Of a stretch of 64,000 bases of DNA, positions 52,548-61,437 are shown piece by piece (the stretch's first letter is position 1; each line of letters opens with the position of its first letter). The stretch is from NCBI GenBank assembly GCA_963820035.1, contig CAWFYK010000002.1, positions 1,054,001-1,118,000 of the forward strand. Direction: 5' to 3'. Source of the stretch: JAWWPG01 sp963820035. Lineage in GTDB: Bacteria; Actinomycetota; Actinomycetes; Propionibacteriales; Nocardioidaceae. The notes under the pieces were generated by a model. The model was not told where the DNA came from. It saw nothing but the letters and a program-made list of their open reading frames with translations, and searched no databases. A program made the position numbers and the translations under genes.

Positions 52548-54794
52548 ATGCCAAGCCCACGAGCCGGTTTCACGTCCGCCACCGTCGTTCTCGCGGCTCT
52601 CGCTCTCGCGGCTCTCGCCCTCGCGGCACCCTCGATGGCAGTCACCGGAGCTCCGCACGCTGCGCTCGTGGGCAGGGACGCCGGAGTCTGGGCGAGCGTG
52701 ACGACCGGTCGGTCCTCCTATGGCCACGCTGGTACCACGGACGGGTCGCACACGTGCGCGACCCGGACCGACGCCACGCTGTGGTGCTGGGGACGCAACG
52801 TCGAGGGTCAGCTCGGGCTCGGCGACCATCGGAACCGCTTCGCACCGAGCCAGGTGGACGCGGGCGCCGACTGGGCCTCCGTCGTCGCCGGCTACGACGG
52901 GACCTGCGCGATCCGGCGCGACCACAGCCTGTGGTGCTGGGGCGACGGCCGGGCCGACGTACCCGAGCAGCTCGGTGCGGGTGCCGACTGGTCATCAGTA
53001 AGCCTCGGACTCGACTTCGCCTGCGGGGTCAGGCTCGACCGGTCGCTGTGGTGCTGGGGAGGCAACCACGAGGGCCAGCTCGGACTCGGCGACACGACGC
53101 CCCGCAGCACTCCGGCTCGAGTCGGAGGGGCCGCTGACTGGTCGTCCGTCGCGGCCGGCTCCGCTCACGTCTGCGGTCTGCGGGCCGGCGGATCACTCTG
53201 GTGCTGGGGCGCCAACCTCGACGGACAGCTCGGGCTCGGGGACGACGAGTCGCGTGCCATCCCGACCCGGGTCGGCGCCGGCAGCGACTGGACACAGCTC
53301 GGAGTCGGGACGTCGTTTACCTGTGGCGTCAGGCGGGACCACGCGTTGTGGTGCTGGGGCAACAACGACACGGGCGACCTCGGCCTGGGAGACCTGACGT
53401 CGCGTGACGAGCCTGCCCACGTGGGCAGCCACGACGTCTGGCGCCAGGTCAGCGGAGGTCAGGGCCACAGCTGCGGAGTTCGCACCACAGGCTCCCTGTG
53501 GTGCTGGGGCGACAATGCCGGCGGCGATCTCGGCGTCGGCGACGGCGACCACCGGACCGTGCCTGCCCACGTCGGCTCGGGGTCGTCCTGGACGCGCGCC
53601 GGCGCGGGCGGCCTGCACTCCTGTGCGTTGACCCAGGACCGGTCCCTCTGGTGCTGGGGTGATCCGCAGTCCGGAGAGCTCGGGGTCGGCAACCGTACCG
53701 ACCGGCACACCGTCCCGACCCAGGTCGGGCTCCCCAACCGGACGATCCCCCTCTCGGTCGAGCTCGCGTCAGTGAGTGCCGACGGACCCGCGGACGTCTG
53801 GGCGGTCGGCCACACCGAGCGGAGAGCCGTCCGGCGTACCTTCGTCGAGAGGTGGGACGGCTCGTCGTGGACGCGGTTGTCGAGTCCCAACCCCGGGACC
53901 AAGTCGAGCGGCCTCGCCGGCGTGGACGTCCTCTCCCCTACCGACGTCTGGGCCGTCGGCAGCTTCGAGCGGAAGCGGCACGAGCTGACACTCGTCGAGC
54001 ACTGGGACGGGACCCGCTGGGCGCAGGTGGCCAGCCCGAGCCCGCGAGGGGAGAGCAGGTTGACGGCCGTCACCGCCATCTCGGCATCCGACATCTGGGC
54101 CGTGGGTGAAAGAACACTCCACGGGCGCACCACCCTCATCGAGCACTATGACGGAAAGCGGTGGTCGGTCGTAGCCGACCCGAACCGCGCCTGGGCGGAA
54201 CGCGGGCTGGCAGCTGTCACCGCCGTCAGCCCGACCAACATCTGGTCCGTCGGCTCCGGCTTCGTCGACGAGGAGGCCGGGTCGCTCGCCCTGGCCGAGC
54301 ACTCGAACGGCTCGAGATGGGGTGTCGTCCGGACCCAGCACCACGCGCCCTTCTTCGACCATCACCTCGGCGGCGTGAGCGCGGCCGCGCGGCACGACGT
54401 CTGGGCAGTGGGCGACCGGCAGGCCGCCGCCGGGCTCGAGGTGAGTCTCGTCGAGCACTGGGAAGGCGACCATTGGGACGTCGTACGGGCGCCGAGCCCC
54501 GGCGTCGGGAGCGGGACGCACCTCCGCGGAGTGAGCGCCCGGTCGAGCTCGGACGCCTGGGCGGCCGGGGACTACGACAACGGGCAGCAGGTCGAGGCCC
54601 TGCTGCTGCACTGGAACGGCACGGCGTGGACCAGGACCGCTGCGGCGAGTCCCGGACTCACCGTCGGAAGCCACCTCATGAGTGTCACTGCCCGCAGCAA
54701 CAACGACGCGTGGGCGGTGGGGTGGTTCGACAGCGGAAGCAAGCACGTCGCCCTCGTGGAGCACTGGGACGGGTCGGCCTGGACGCGCTCCTGA
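52548..54794 (+). CDS. Secreted double-propeller protein: RCC1 repeats plus WAVG/EHWDG repeats
   Basis: 748 residues with a signal peptide (TSATVVLAALALAALALAAP). Residues ~45-400 contain seven RCC1-type repeats with the invariant LWCWG and QLGLGD-like motifs and regularly spaced Cys (C-x7-LWC), suggesting one disulfide per blade. Residues ~405-745 contain about seven repeats of another type, with DVWAVG and LVEHWDG-x-WT. Both halves look like seven-bladed propellers. There is no catalytic motif; adhesion or ligand binding outside the cell is inferred. ATG 52548 has GGGAG upstream. Near-identical 15-bp units in the signal-peptide region encode the ALALAALALAA repeat. Confidence 0.85.
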   Translation: MPSPRAGFTSATVVLAALALAALALAAPSMAVTGAPHAALVGRDAGVWASVTTGRSSYGHAGTTDGSHTCATRTDATLWCWGRNVEGQLGLGDHRNRFAPSQVDAGADWASVVAGYDGTCAIRRDHSLWCWGDGRADVPEQLGAGADWSSVSLGLDFACGVRLDRSLWCWGGNHEGQLGLGDTTPRSTPARVGGAADWSSVAAGSAHVCGLRAGGSLWCWGANLDGQLGLGDDESRAIPTRVGAGSDWTQLGVGTSFTCGVRRDHALWCWGNNDTGDLGLGDLTSRDEPAHVGSHDVWRQVSGGQGHSCGVRTTGSLWCWGDNAGGDLGVGDGDHRTVPAHVGSGSSWTRAGAGGLHSCALTQDRSLWCWGDPQSGELGVGNRTDRHTVPTQVGLPNRTIPLSVELASVSADGPADVWAVGHTERRAVRRTFVERWDGSSWTRLSSPNPGTKSSGLAGVDVLSPTDVWAVGSFERKRHELTLVEHWDGTRWAQVASPSPRGESRLTAVTAISASDIWAVGERTLHGRTTLIEHYDGKRWSVVADPNRAWAERGLAAVTAVSPTNIWSVGSGFVDEEAGSLALAEHSNGSRWGVVRTQHHAPFFDHHLGGVSAAARHDVWAVGDRQAAAGLEVSLVEHWEGDHWDVVRAPSPGVGSGTHLRGVSARSSSDAWAAGDYDNGQQVEALLLHWNGTAWTRTAAASPGLTVGSHLMSVTARSNNDAWAVGWFDSGSKHVALVEHWDGSAWTRS

Positions 54795-54824
54795 TTCGCT
54801 GCCCCGACCGGACACGACCCTGGC

Positions 54825-55190
54825 TCACGCTGATGCCGCCTCGGCCAGCACCTCGACGCGGTTGCCGTGCGGGTCATGGACATGGAAGCGACGGTAACCC
54901 GGGAAGTCGACGTCCCAGACGGCGTTGACCCCTGCCTGGGTGAGCCGGCGGGCCAGGCCGTCGAGGTCGGCCACGAGAAAGGCCGGGTGGGCCTTCCGGG
55001 CAGGCGTGAAGGGTTCTTCGACGCCGACGTGGAGCTCGTATCCTTCGCCGCGGAACCAGACACCGCCACGTCCGGCGAGAGCCATCGGCTTGTCGACCTC
55101 CGACAGGCCGAGCAAGCCGCCATAGAAGGCGCGCACGTCCTGCTCTCCACCCCGGGGGCAGCAGACCTGCACGTGGTGCAGCGCGGTCAT
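54825..55190 (-). CDS. Glyoxalase/bleomycin-resistance (VOC) family protein
   Basis: 121 residues, single VOC fold. LHHVQVCCPRGGEQDVRAFY provides the first metal-ligand His and the typical FYxxxLGL start. GVWFRGEGYELHVGVEE and AFLVADLDGLARRL follow, then FHVHDPHGNRVEVLA with the second His/Glu pair. Substrate unknown. The ATG start overlaps the trans-aconitate-methyltransferase-like stop as ATGA, so both are made together and are probably under the palindrome at 55999-56024. Confidence 0.88.
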   Translation of the reverse strand: MTALHHVQVCCPRGGEQDVRAFYGGLLGLSEVDKPMALAGRGGVWFRGEGYELHVGVEEPFTPARKAHPAFLVADLDGLARRLTQAGVNAVWDVDFPGYRRFHVHDPHGNRVEVLAEAASA

Positions 55191-55984
55191 CGCGACCGTC
55201 CCCCCTCGGCTGCGAGCTGCGCCACGACGAAGACGCGCCGAAACGGCAGCACAGTGCCGAACGGCTTCGGCGGGTAGGCCGCCCTCAGCAGCGCCTTGTA
55301 CTCGGGCACGAAGCTGGCGCGCTGCTCGTCGCTCAGCGCCTGCAGCACCGGCCGGGCGCCGGTGCCCGAGATCCACCGGAAGACGGGGTCGTCACCTGTC
55401 AGCACATGGAGGTACGTCGTCTCCCAGGCCTCGACGCGCAGGCCCAGCTCGAGCAGGTCAGCGAGATAGACCTCCGGGCCGTCTGCGGCGGGTCTCTCCA
55501 CCTGCGCGGTGGCGGCCGCGAAACGCGAGTCGGCCGCGAGCTCGTGCAGCAGCGCATGGCTGGGTTCGGCGAAGTTGCCCGGCACCTGGAAGGCGAGCCA
55601 CCCCCCTGGTGCCAGCTGCTGCACCAGACTGGGGAGCAGGGCACGGTGCTCGGGAACCCACTGCAGGGTGGCGTTCGCGACGATGACGTCGACGGGCACG
55701 GATGCGTGCCACCCGGCCACGTCGGCGACCCTGAAGGACAGCCGTTCGCTCGCGTGCTCCGCTGCCCGCTCGATCATCTCGGGCGACGAGTCCAGGCCCT
55801 CGACGGTGGCGCTCGGCCATCGTTCGGCCAACGTCTTTGTCAGCTGCCCGGGGCCACACCCGAGGTCCACGACCCGCCCCGGGGAGGACGCGCCGACCCG
55901 CCGGGTCAGGTCGAAGAACGGCCGTGACCGCTCGTCGGAGAACTCCAGGTAGGTCGAAGGGTCCCAGGTGGTGGCATCCAGCAT
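55187..55984 (-). CDS. tam: Trans-aconitate 2-methyltransferase-like SAM methyltransferase
   Basis: 265 residues. The SAM-binding motif is VVDLGCGPGQLTKTLAERWP at about residues 38-57, followed by VEGLDSSPEMIERA and VIVANATLQWVPEH. The N-terminal WDPSTYLEFSDERSRPFFDL is the signature of Tam proteins, which methylate trans-aconitate formed from cis-aconitate. ATG 55984 has AGGAGAG upstream. The gene is divergent from marR with a 26-bp perfect palindrome between them, suggesting MarR control. Confidence 0.88.
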   Translation of the reverse strand: MLDATTWDPSTYLEFSDERSRPFFDLTRRVGASSPGRVVDLGCGPGQLTKTLAERWPSATVEGLDSSPEMIERAAEHASERLSFRVADVAGWHASVPVDVIVANATLQWVPEHRALLPSLVQQLAPGGWLAFQVPGNFAEPSHALLHELAADSRFAAATAQVERPAADGPEVYLADLLELGLRVEAWETTYLHVLTGDDPVFRWISGTGARPVLQALSDEQRASFVPEYKALLRAAYPPKPFGTVLPFRRVFVVAQLAAEGGRSR

Positions 55985-55998
55985 CCGTGTCTCTCCTG

Positions 55999-56024
55999 TA
56001 AGTATCTTGATATCAAGATACTTA
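55999..56024. promoter_or_regulatory. 26-bp perfect palindrome, probable MarR operator
   Basis: Uninterrupted dyad with core TATCTTGATATCAAGATA extended by four bases on each side, in a GC-poor patch between the divergent tam-like and marR genes. The ATCTTGATATCAAGAT type is common for MarR-family sites. It lies 14 bp upstream of the tam ATG, where it would overlap the tam promoter. Confidence 0.8.
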
Positions 56025-56079
56025 TCTTGTCAGCATGGTCCGCGGCCGTCAAGGCGGATTCTGCGGGCGCGGTCGGCAC

Positions 56080-56085
56080 TACACT
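56080..56085 (+). promoter_or_regulatory. -10 element of a probable leaderless marR transcript
   Basis: TACACT is followed by six bases and the GTG at 56092. This puts the expected transcription start at or next to the start codon, a frequent arrangement in actinobacteria. No RBS precedes either candidate start of marR. Confidence 0.5.
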
Positions 56086-56091
56086 TCCCGC

Positions 56092-56601
56092 GTGAGCACG
56101 CCCCCGTCCGATGAGGTAGACCGACTGGTCGCCGCCTGGCAGCACGAGCGCCCGGACCTCGACACCAGCCCGATGCAGGTGCTGAGCCGGGTCACCCGAC
56201 TGGCGCGGCACCTCGACCTCGCCCGCCGGGAGGCGTTCGCGGCCCACGAGCTGGAGACGTGGGAGTTCGACGTGCTCACGGCCCTGCGGCGCTCCGGGGC
56301 GCCGTATCAGCTGTCGCCCGGCCGACTGCTCCGAGAGACCATGGTCACGTCCGGCACCATGACCAACCGCGTCGACCGACTGGCCACCAAGGGCCTGGTG
56401 GTGCGGATGCCCGACCCCGATGACCGACGCGGCGTCCTGGTGCGGCTGACCCACGACGGGCGGGTCAGGGTGGACGCGGCGCTCGAGGGACTGCTCGAAC
56501 AGGAACGTCAGCTTCTCGACGCGCTGTCGACAGCACAGCGAGTCTCGCTGGCCGCGATGCTGCGCACGGTGGTGTCCCCGTTCGACGACGAAGCCACCTG
56601 A
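56092..56601 (+). CDS. MarR-family transcriptional regulator
   Basis: 169 residues. The winged-helix core includes ELETWEFDVLTALRRSGAPY, QLSPGRLLRETMVTSGTMTN (recognition helix), RVDRLATKGLVVRMPDPDDR and RGVLVRLTHDG, the MarR wing signature. The start is uncertain: ATG at 56035 is in frame, but GTG 56092 gives the normal MarR length and sits correctly for a leaderless mRNA. It is divergent from tam, with the 26-bp palindrome between them, and 10 bp upstream of an MFS transporter gene, so it probably controls both. The inducer is unknown. Confidence 0.88.
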   Translation: MSTPPSDEVDRLVAAWQHERPDLDTSPMQVLSRVTRLARHLDLARREAFAAHELETWEFDVLTALRRSGAPYQLSPGRLLRETMVTSGTMTNRVDRLATKGLVVRMPDPDDRRGVLVRLTHDGRVRVDAALEGLLEQERQLLDALSTAQRVSLAAMLRTVVSPFDDEAT

Positions 56602-56611
56602 GACTCCGTCC

Positions 56612-57814
56612 GTGACGTCCCGCCTCATCGGCGAAGCGCCGGCGGTCGCCAGCCGCTGGTCGCCCGTGGCGGCCTACGCCTTGGTCAGCGCGGCCAACCA
56701 GATGCTGTGGCTCACCTACGCCCCCATCACGACCGACGCGGCCCGCCACTACGGTGTCTCGACGTCGGCGATCGGCTGGCTCGCGGAGATCTTCCCGTTG
56801 CTCTACGTCGTGCTGGCGCTGCCGACCGGACGGGTCATCGACCGGTGGCTGCGCGGTGGTCTGGGCACGGGAGCCGCCCTTACCGCCCTCGGAGCCCTGG
56901 TCCGGCTGCTCGGCGACGACTATCTGCCCGTGCTGCTCGGCCAGCTGCTCGTCGCCGTCGCGCAGCCATTCGTGCTCAACTCCCTGACGAAGCTCTCCCG
57001 CTGCTACCTCCGCACCCCCCACCGACCGATCGGCATCGCGCTCTCGTCCGCCGGGATCTTCACCGGAATGGTGCTGGCGCTGCTGACTGGCACGATCGCC
57101 GGCGTCGAGCACCTCGGCGCGCTGTTGGCCTTCCAGGCGGTGTTCGCCGTACTCGCGGCCGGCTGGCTCGGGGCGACCCTGCTGCGGCCAGGCGACCAGG
57201 TCGACCTCGAACCGGCGCCCGAGGCGGGCGCCCTGCGCTCTGTTGTCGCCAACCGCCCGGTCGTCCTGCTGGTGCTGCTGGCGGTGAGCGGGTTCGGGGT
57301 GTTCGTGGCCCTCACGACGTGGCTCCAGGCCCTCCTGGAGCCCGCCGGAGTGTCGGAGTCCGGCGCCGGCACCCTGCTCCTCGTCATGGTGCTGGCCGGG
57401 GTGCTGGGCTCGGCCACGTTGCCCGCGCTCATCGCGCGCCATCATGCCGAAGCGCGCTTCATCGGGTTCTCGGTGGTCGTCGGGGCGCTCTGCCTCTGCT
57501 GGCTGGCAGCCGGGCCGGGCCTGGTGGCGGCGCTGCCGGCCGTCGCGCTGCTGGGAGTGCTGCTGCTCACCGACCTGCCGCTCATCCTGGAGCTCGTCGA
57601 GCGACGCTCGGGCGAGTTCGCGGGGATGGCGACGGCCGTCCTCTGGCTGGCCGGAAACCTGGGCGGGCTCGTGCTGGCCCTCGTCGTGCAGGCGCTCGTG
57701 CCATGGCCCGCCGTCGGCTTCCTCGTGATGGCGGCCGCCCTGCTGGCCGCGCTTCCCGTGCTGGCGCGGCTCCGCCGTACCCTCACCACCACCGTCGCGG
57801 GCCTGCCCGGCTAG
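56612..57814 (+). CDS. Major facilitator superfamily transporter
   Basis: 400 residues with about 12 hydrophobic helices. The first loop reads YAPITTDAARHYGVSTSAIG and helix 2 WLAEIFPLLYVVLALPTGRV, with IDRWLRG after it matching the MFS motif A position. The style resembles FLVCR-like MFS members more than drug-efflux DHA families, but the substrate cannot be stated. The GTG at 56612 is 10 bp after marR, suggesting a marR-MFS operon. It converges with the ABC-F gene, 24 bp apart, with no obvious terminator. Confidence 0.85.
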   Translation: MTSRLIGEAPAVASRWSPVAAYALVSAANQMLWLTYAPITTDAARHYGVSTSAIGWLAEIFPLLYVVLALPTGRVIDRWLRGGLGTGAALTALGALVRLLGDDYLPVLLGQLLVAVAQPFVLNSLTKLSRCYLRTPHRPIGIALSSAGIFTGMVLALLTGTIAGVEHLGALLAFQAVFAVLAAGWLGATLLRPGDQVDLEPAPEAGALRSVVANRPVVLLVLLAVSGFGVFVALTTWLQALLEPAGVSESGAGTLLLVMVLAGVLGSATLPALIARHHAEARFIGFSVVVGALCLCWLAAGPGLVAALPAVALLGVLLLTDLPLILELVERRSGEFAGMATAVLWLAGNLGGLVLALVVQALVPWPAVGFLVMAAALLAALPVLARLRRTLTTTVAGLPG

Positions 57815-57838
57815 CCGATCCCACTCAAGCTCCAGGGC

Positions 57839-59605
57839 TCACGGGGCCGCCTCGGCAGCCTCGAGCCAGGCACTCTCCAGCTCGTCGCGTTCCTCCGACA
57901 ACGTCGCGACCTCCGCGTCGAGCTCGGCCAGCCGGACGTAGTCGCTGGCGTGCGCCGCCATCTGGTCGTGCAGGTCGGCGATCGCCGCTTCGACCCGGGT
58001 GAGCCGGCGCTCCAGTCGCGCGAGGTCCTTGGTCGCGGCGCGTCTCGCCGCGGCGCCGTTGTCGCTGGACGATGACGAGGCGAGGACCTGATGCCGGGCG
58101 GCCGGCCGGGCCGCGAGACCGGCGGCCCGACGCGCGAGATATTCCTCCACACCCCCCGGCAGCATGACCAGAGACCCGTCACCGAGCAAGGCCCACACGG
58201 TGTCACACACGCGCTCGAGGAAGTAGCGGTCGTGGGAGACGACGACCAGGGTCCCTGGCCACCCGTCGAGGAAGTCCTCGACGACGTTGAGGGTGTCGAT
58301 GTCGAGGTCGTTGGTCGGCTCGTCGAGCAGCAGCACGTTCGGCTCCCGCAGCAGCAGTCGCAGCAGCTGGAGGCGACGCCGCTCGCCGCCCGACAGATCC
58401 CCGATGCGCGCGGTCAGCCGGTCGCCGGTGAAGCCGAAGCGCTCGAGCATCGCAGCAGCACTGAGCTCACGGCCGTCGGCGGCCGTGGCCACCCGCGTGA
58501 TCTCCTCCACCGAGCCGAGCACTCGCTGGGTGGTGTCCAGGTCACCCAGCTCCTGGCTGAGATGGGCGAGCGAGACCGTCCGGCCGCGGCGCAGCCGCCC
58601 ACTGTCGGGGCGGTCGTCACCGGCGAGCACCGACAGGACAGATGTCTTGCCGGAGCCGTTCACGCCGATCAGCCCGATGCGGTCGCCCGGCCCGATGCGC
58701 CAGGTGGCGTGGTCCACCAGCGTCCGGTCGCCGCGGACCACCGTGGCGTCCTCGAGGTCGAGGACATCTCTGCCGAGCCGGGCGGTCGCGAACCGGTGCA
58801 GCTCGACGCTGTCCCGCGGGGCGGGCTCGTCGGCGATCAGGGCCTGTGCCGCGTCGATCCGGAACCGCGGCTTCGACGTTCGCGCCGGCGGTCCACGGCG
58901 CAGCCAGGCGAGCTCTTTGCGCACCAGGTTCTGCCGCCTCGACTCCGAGGATGACTCCTGGCGTTGTCTCTCGGCCCGTGCGAGCACGTACGCCGCATAG
59001 CCCCCGTCGTAGCTGTCGACGCTCGCGTCGTGGACTTCCCACGTCGTGGTGCACACGGCGTCGAGGAACCAGCGGTCGTGGGTGACCACGACGAGCGTGA
59101 TGTCACGACTGACCAGGGCGTCGGCGAGCCACGCGACCGCCTCGATGTCCAGGTGGTTCGTCGGCTCGTCGAGCAGCAGCAGGTCGACATCCGTCAGCAG
59201 CAGCGCGGCGAGAGCGACACGGCGGCGTTCCCCGCCGGACAACCCGGCGACGTCACGGCCGAGCGTGATGCCGGCGAGCAGATGCTCGACGACACCCCTC
59301 GCCTTCGGGTCCGCCGCCCACTCGTGCTCGGCTCGACCACCGAGAACGACGTCGGTGACCGAGGCGAGCGGGTCGAGCTCGTCGTGCTGCGCCAGCATCG
59401 CCACCCGGAGCCCGCGGTTGCGCGTCACCCGCCCGCCATCGGGCAGCTCGAGGCCGGCAAGGATGCGCAGCAGGGTCGTCTTCCCGTCCCCGTTGCGTCC
59501 CACCACGCCGACGCGGTCCCCGCGCTGGACGCCGAGACTCACGTCATCGAGGATCGGGCGGACCCCGAATGCCTTGGAGACCGCATCGCAGCTGACCAGG
59601 TTCAC
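57839..59605 (-). CDS. ABC-F family ATPase (ribosome-associated type)
   Basis: 588 residues with two ABC domains and no membrane helices. Walker A motifs are VVGRNGDGKTTLL (residue ~37) and LIGVNGSGKTSVL (~325); both signature motifs read LSGGERRR, and the Walker B motifs are LLLLDEPTNHLD and VLLLDEPTNDLD. A short linker and a C-terminal coiled coil (ATKDLARLERRLTRVEAAIA) follow. This matches ABC-F translation factors (EttA/Uup type). It is not clearly an antibiotic-resistance member. GTG 59605 starts at VNLVSCDAVSKAFG, the family N-terminus, 16 bp after ispE. Confidence 0.92.
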   Translation of the reverse strand: MNLVSCDAVSKAFGVRPILDDVSLGVQRGDRVGVVGRNGDGKTTLLRILAGLELPDGGRVTRNRGLRVAMLAQHDELDPLASVTDVVLGGRAEHEWAADPKARGVVEHLLAGITLGRDVAGLSGGERRRVALAALLLTDVDLLLLDEPTNHLDIEAVAWLADALVSRDITLVVVTHDRWFLDAVCTTTWEVHDASVDSYDGGYAAYVLARAERQRQESSSESRRQNLVRKELAWLRRGPPARTSKPRFRIDAAQALIADEPAPRDSVELHRFATARLGRDVLDLEDATVVRGDRTLVDHATWRIGPGDRIGLIGVNGSGKTSVLSVLAGDDRPDSGRLRRGRTVSLAHLSQELGDLDTTQRVLGSVEEITRVATAADGRELSAAAMLERFGFTGDRLTARIGDLSGGERRRLQLLRLLLREPNVLLLDEPTNDLDIDTLNVVEDFLDGWPGTLVVVSHDRYFLERVCDTVWALLGDGSLVMLPGGVEEYLARRAAGLAARPAARHQVLASSSSSDNGAAARRAATKDLARLERRLTRVEAAIADLHDQMAAHASDYVRLAELDAEVATLSEERDELESAWLEAAEAAP

Positions 59606-59621
59606 CAGCGTCGGGACCGGT

Positions 59622-60542
59622 TCATGTGATGATCCGAGCGCCGGAAACCGGCCCGCTGGCGCGCTGCACCGAGCTGCACAGCCCGGATCCGGAGAGCGCG
59701 ACCGCGAGATCCACTGCATGGTCGGCATCCGACGCGAGGAAGAGACAGGTGGGACCGGAGCCGGACACCAGGGACCCGAGCGCGCCGTACTCCTCGCCGA
59801 GCTCGAGCGTCCGGTTCAGGGCCGGCCGGAGGCGGATCGCCGCAGCCTGCAGGTCGTTGTGCATCGCCGGGCCGACGGCATAAGGGTCCCCGCTCCGCAG
59901 TGCCGCCATCAGGCTCTCGGGAACCTGCGGCGGGGCCACGCGCGTCCCGGAGATCTCGCGCATCTTGTCGAGCTCGGCGTAGACGACCGGGGTGGCCAGC
60001 TCACCGTCGGCATAGGCCAGCACCCAGTCGTAGGAGCCGCGAGACAGCACCGAGGTGAGCGCCTCCCCATGGTTGGTCCCGACGGCGGTCCCGCCGGCGA
60101 GGCAGAACGGAACGTCGCTGCCGAGCTCCCGGGCCAGCGCGAGCAGGTCGTCGCGACTGGCGCCGGTGCCCCACAACGCGTCGCAGGCGACGAGTGCGGC
60201 TGCGGCGTCGGTGCTGCCACCCGCCAGGCCGCCCGCGACAGCGATCGTCTTGTGGATGCTCAAGGCGACGCCGGCCGCGACGTCGAACGTCTTCGCCAGC
60301 CGCCGGGCGGCCTGCACGGCGAGGTTCGACTCGTCGGTGGGGACCCGCCAATGGCCCTCGCCCGTCACGGTCACCGAGATGGCGCCAAGCTCGTCCGACG
60401 GTCGCGCCTTGAGCTCGTCATAGAGCGAGATCGCGTGATAGATCGTGGCGACCCGGTGGTAGCCGTCGGCGTCCGTCGTACCCACGCTCAGGCCGAGGTT
60501 GACCTTCGCCGGGCTGCGCACGGTGACAGCGGACGGACTCAC
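59622..60542 (-). CDS. ispE: 4-diphosphocytidyl-2-C-methyl-D-erythritol kinase
   Basis: GHMP kinase of the MEP isoprenoid pathway, relevant here because undecaprenyl carriers are needed for EPS. The 306-residue product has VRSPAKVNLGLSVG with the catalytic-region Lys, the ATP loop VAGGLAGGSTDAAAALVACD at about residues 103-122, LGSDVPFCLAGG (catalytic Asp) and LVSGSGPTCLFL. GTG start at 60542, 9 bp after ksgA. The context ksgA-ispE-ABC-F is the standard actinobacterial one. Confidence 0.96.
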   Translation of the reverse strand: MSPSAVTVRSPAKVNLGLSVGTTDADGYHRVATIYHAISLYDELKARPSDELGAISVTVTGEGHWRVPTDESNLAVQAARRLAKTFDVAAGVALSIHKTIAVAGGLAGGSTDAAAALVACDALWGTGASRDDLLALARELGSDVPFCLAGGTAVGTNHGEALTSVLSRGSYDWVLAYADGELATPVVYAELDKMREISGTRVAPPQVPESLMAALRSGDPYAVGPAMHNDLQAAAIRLRPALNRTLELGEEYGALGSLVSGSGPTCLFLASDADHAVDLAVALSGSGLCSSVQRASGPVSGARIIT

Positions 60543-60551
60543 GAGGACAGG

Positions 60552-61415
60552 CTACGTGGCGGCGAGCGAGTCGGCGATCCGCGCGAAGTCCGCGATAGTG
60601 AGGCGTTCGGCGCGGGCGGTGGCATCGACATCGGCGGCTGCCAGCAACTCGCCGGCCGCCCGCGGCGCCGCGAGCGCCGCCAGCGACGACCGCACCATCT
60701 TGCGGCGCTGCCCGAAAGCCGCGTCCACGACCTCGAAGACCCGCTCGCGGGTCGAGGTCGACGCCGGTGGATCGCACCGCTCCATCGCCACCAGGGCCGA
60801 GTCGACCCGAGGGGTGGGCCAGAAGACAGTCCGGCCGACGTGTCCGACCTTGCGAACGGAGGCAAACCACGCCAGCTTGACGCTGGGCACGCCGTAGACC
60901 CGCGAGCCGGGTCCGGCCGCAAGCCGGTCAGCGACCTCGAGCTGCACCATGACGAGGGCGCGCCGCAGCGTCGGAACGGTGGCCCAGAGGTGCAGAAGCA
61001 CCGGCACCGCGACGTTGTAGGGGAGGTTCGCGACGAGTGCCGTGGGAGCCGAGCCGATCGGCGCCACCATGGCGTCGCCCGCGACGACGGTCAGCGCACC
61101 GAGCTGGGCTGGGGCATACTCGCCGACGGTCTCGGACAGCCCGGCTGCCAGCACGGCGTCGACCTCGACCGCTTCGACCCGGGCGCCCGCTGAGAGCAGA
61201 CCGAGGGTGAGGGACCCGAGACCTGGCCCGACCTCGAGCACCTGCTCGCCGTCGGCAACCCCGGCCGCGGCGACGACCCGACGTACGGTGTTGGCATCGA
61301 TGACGAAGTTCTGCCCGCGCTGCTTGGTCGGCGTGACCCCGAGCCGGTGCGCCAGCAGACGAACATCCGCCGGCCCCAGCAATCTGGGACCGGCGGATGC
61401 CGAAGGCGCGGTCAT
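60552..61415 (-). CDS. ksgA: 16S rRNA (adenine1518-N6/adenine1519-N6)-dimethyltransferase
   Basis: It dimethylates two adjacent adenines in helix 45 of 16S rRNA during 30S maturation. The 287-residue product has GVTPTKQRGQNFVIDANTVR, the SAM site VLEVGPGLGSLTLGLL, the catalytic motif VANLPYNVAVP (NLPY) and the C-terminal FGQRRKMVRSSL. The frame is open upstream into rpfB sequence, but ATG 61415 gives the normal length. It lies 22 bp after the rpfB stop. Confidence 0.97.
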   Translation of the reverse strand: MTAPSASAGPRLLGPADVRLLAHRLGVTPTKQRGQNFVIDANTVRRVVAAAGVADGEQVLEVGPGLGSLTLGLLSAGARVEAVEVDAVLAAGLSETVGEYAPAQLGALTVVAGDAMVAPIGSAPTALVANLPYNVAVPVLLHLWATVPTLRRALVMVQLEVADRLAAGPGSRVYGVPSVKLAWFASVRKVGHVGRTVFWPTPRVDSALVAMERCDPPASTSTRERVFEVVDAAFGQRRKMVRSSLAALAAPRAAGELLAAADVDATARAERLTIADFARIADSLAAT

Positions 61416-61437
61416 TGCCCGCCTGTCATGGTGTGGG

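Noticed and set aside
59046..61193. 715-codon plus-strand ORF opposite ABC-F, ispE and ksgA
   Set aside because: Antisense to three strongly identified housekeeping genes, with no recognisable domain.
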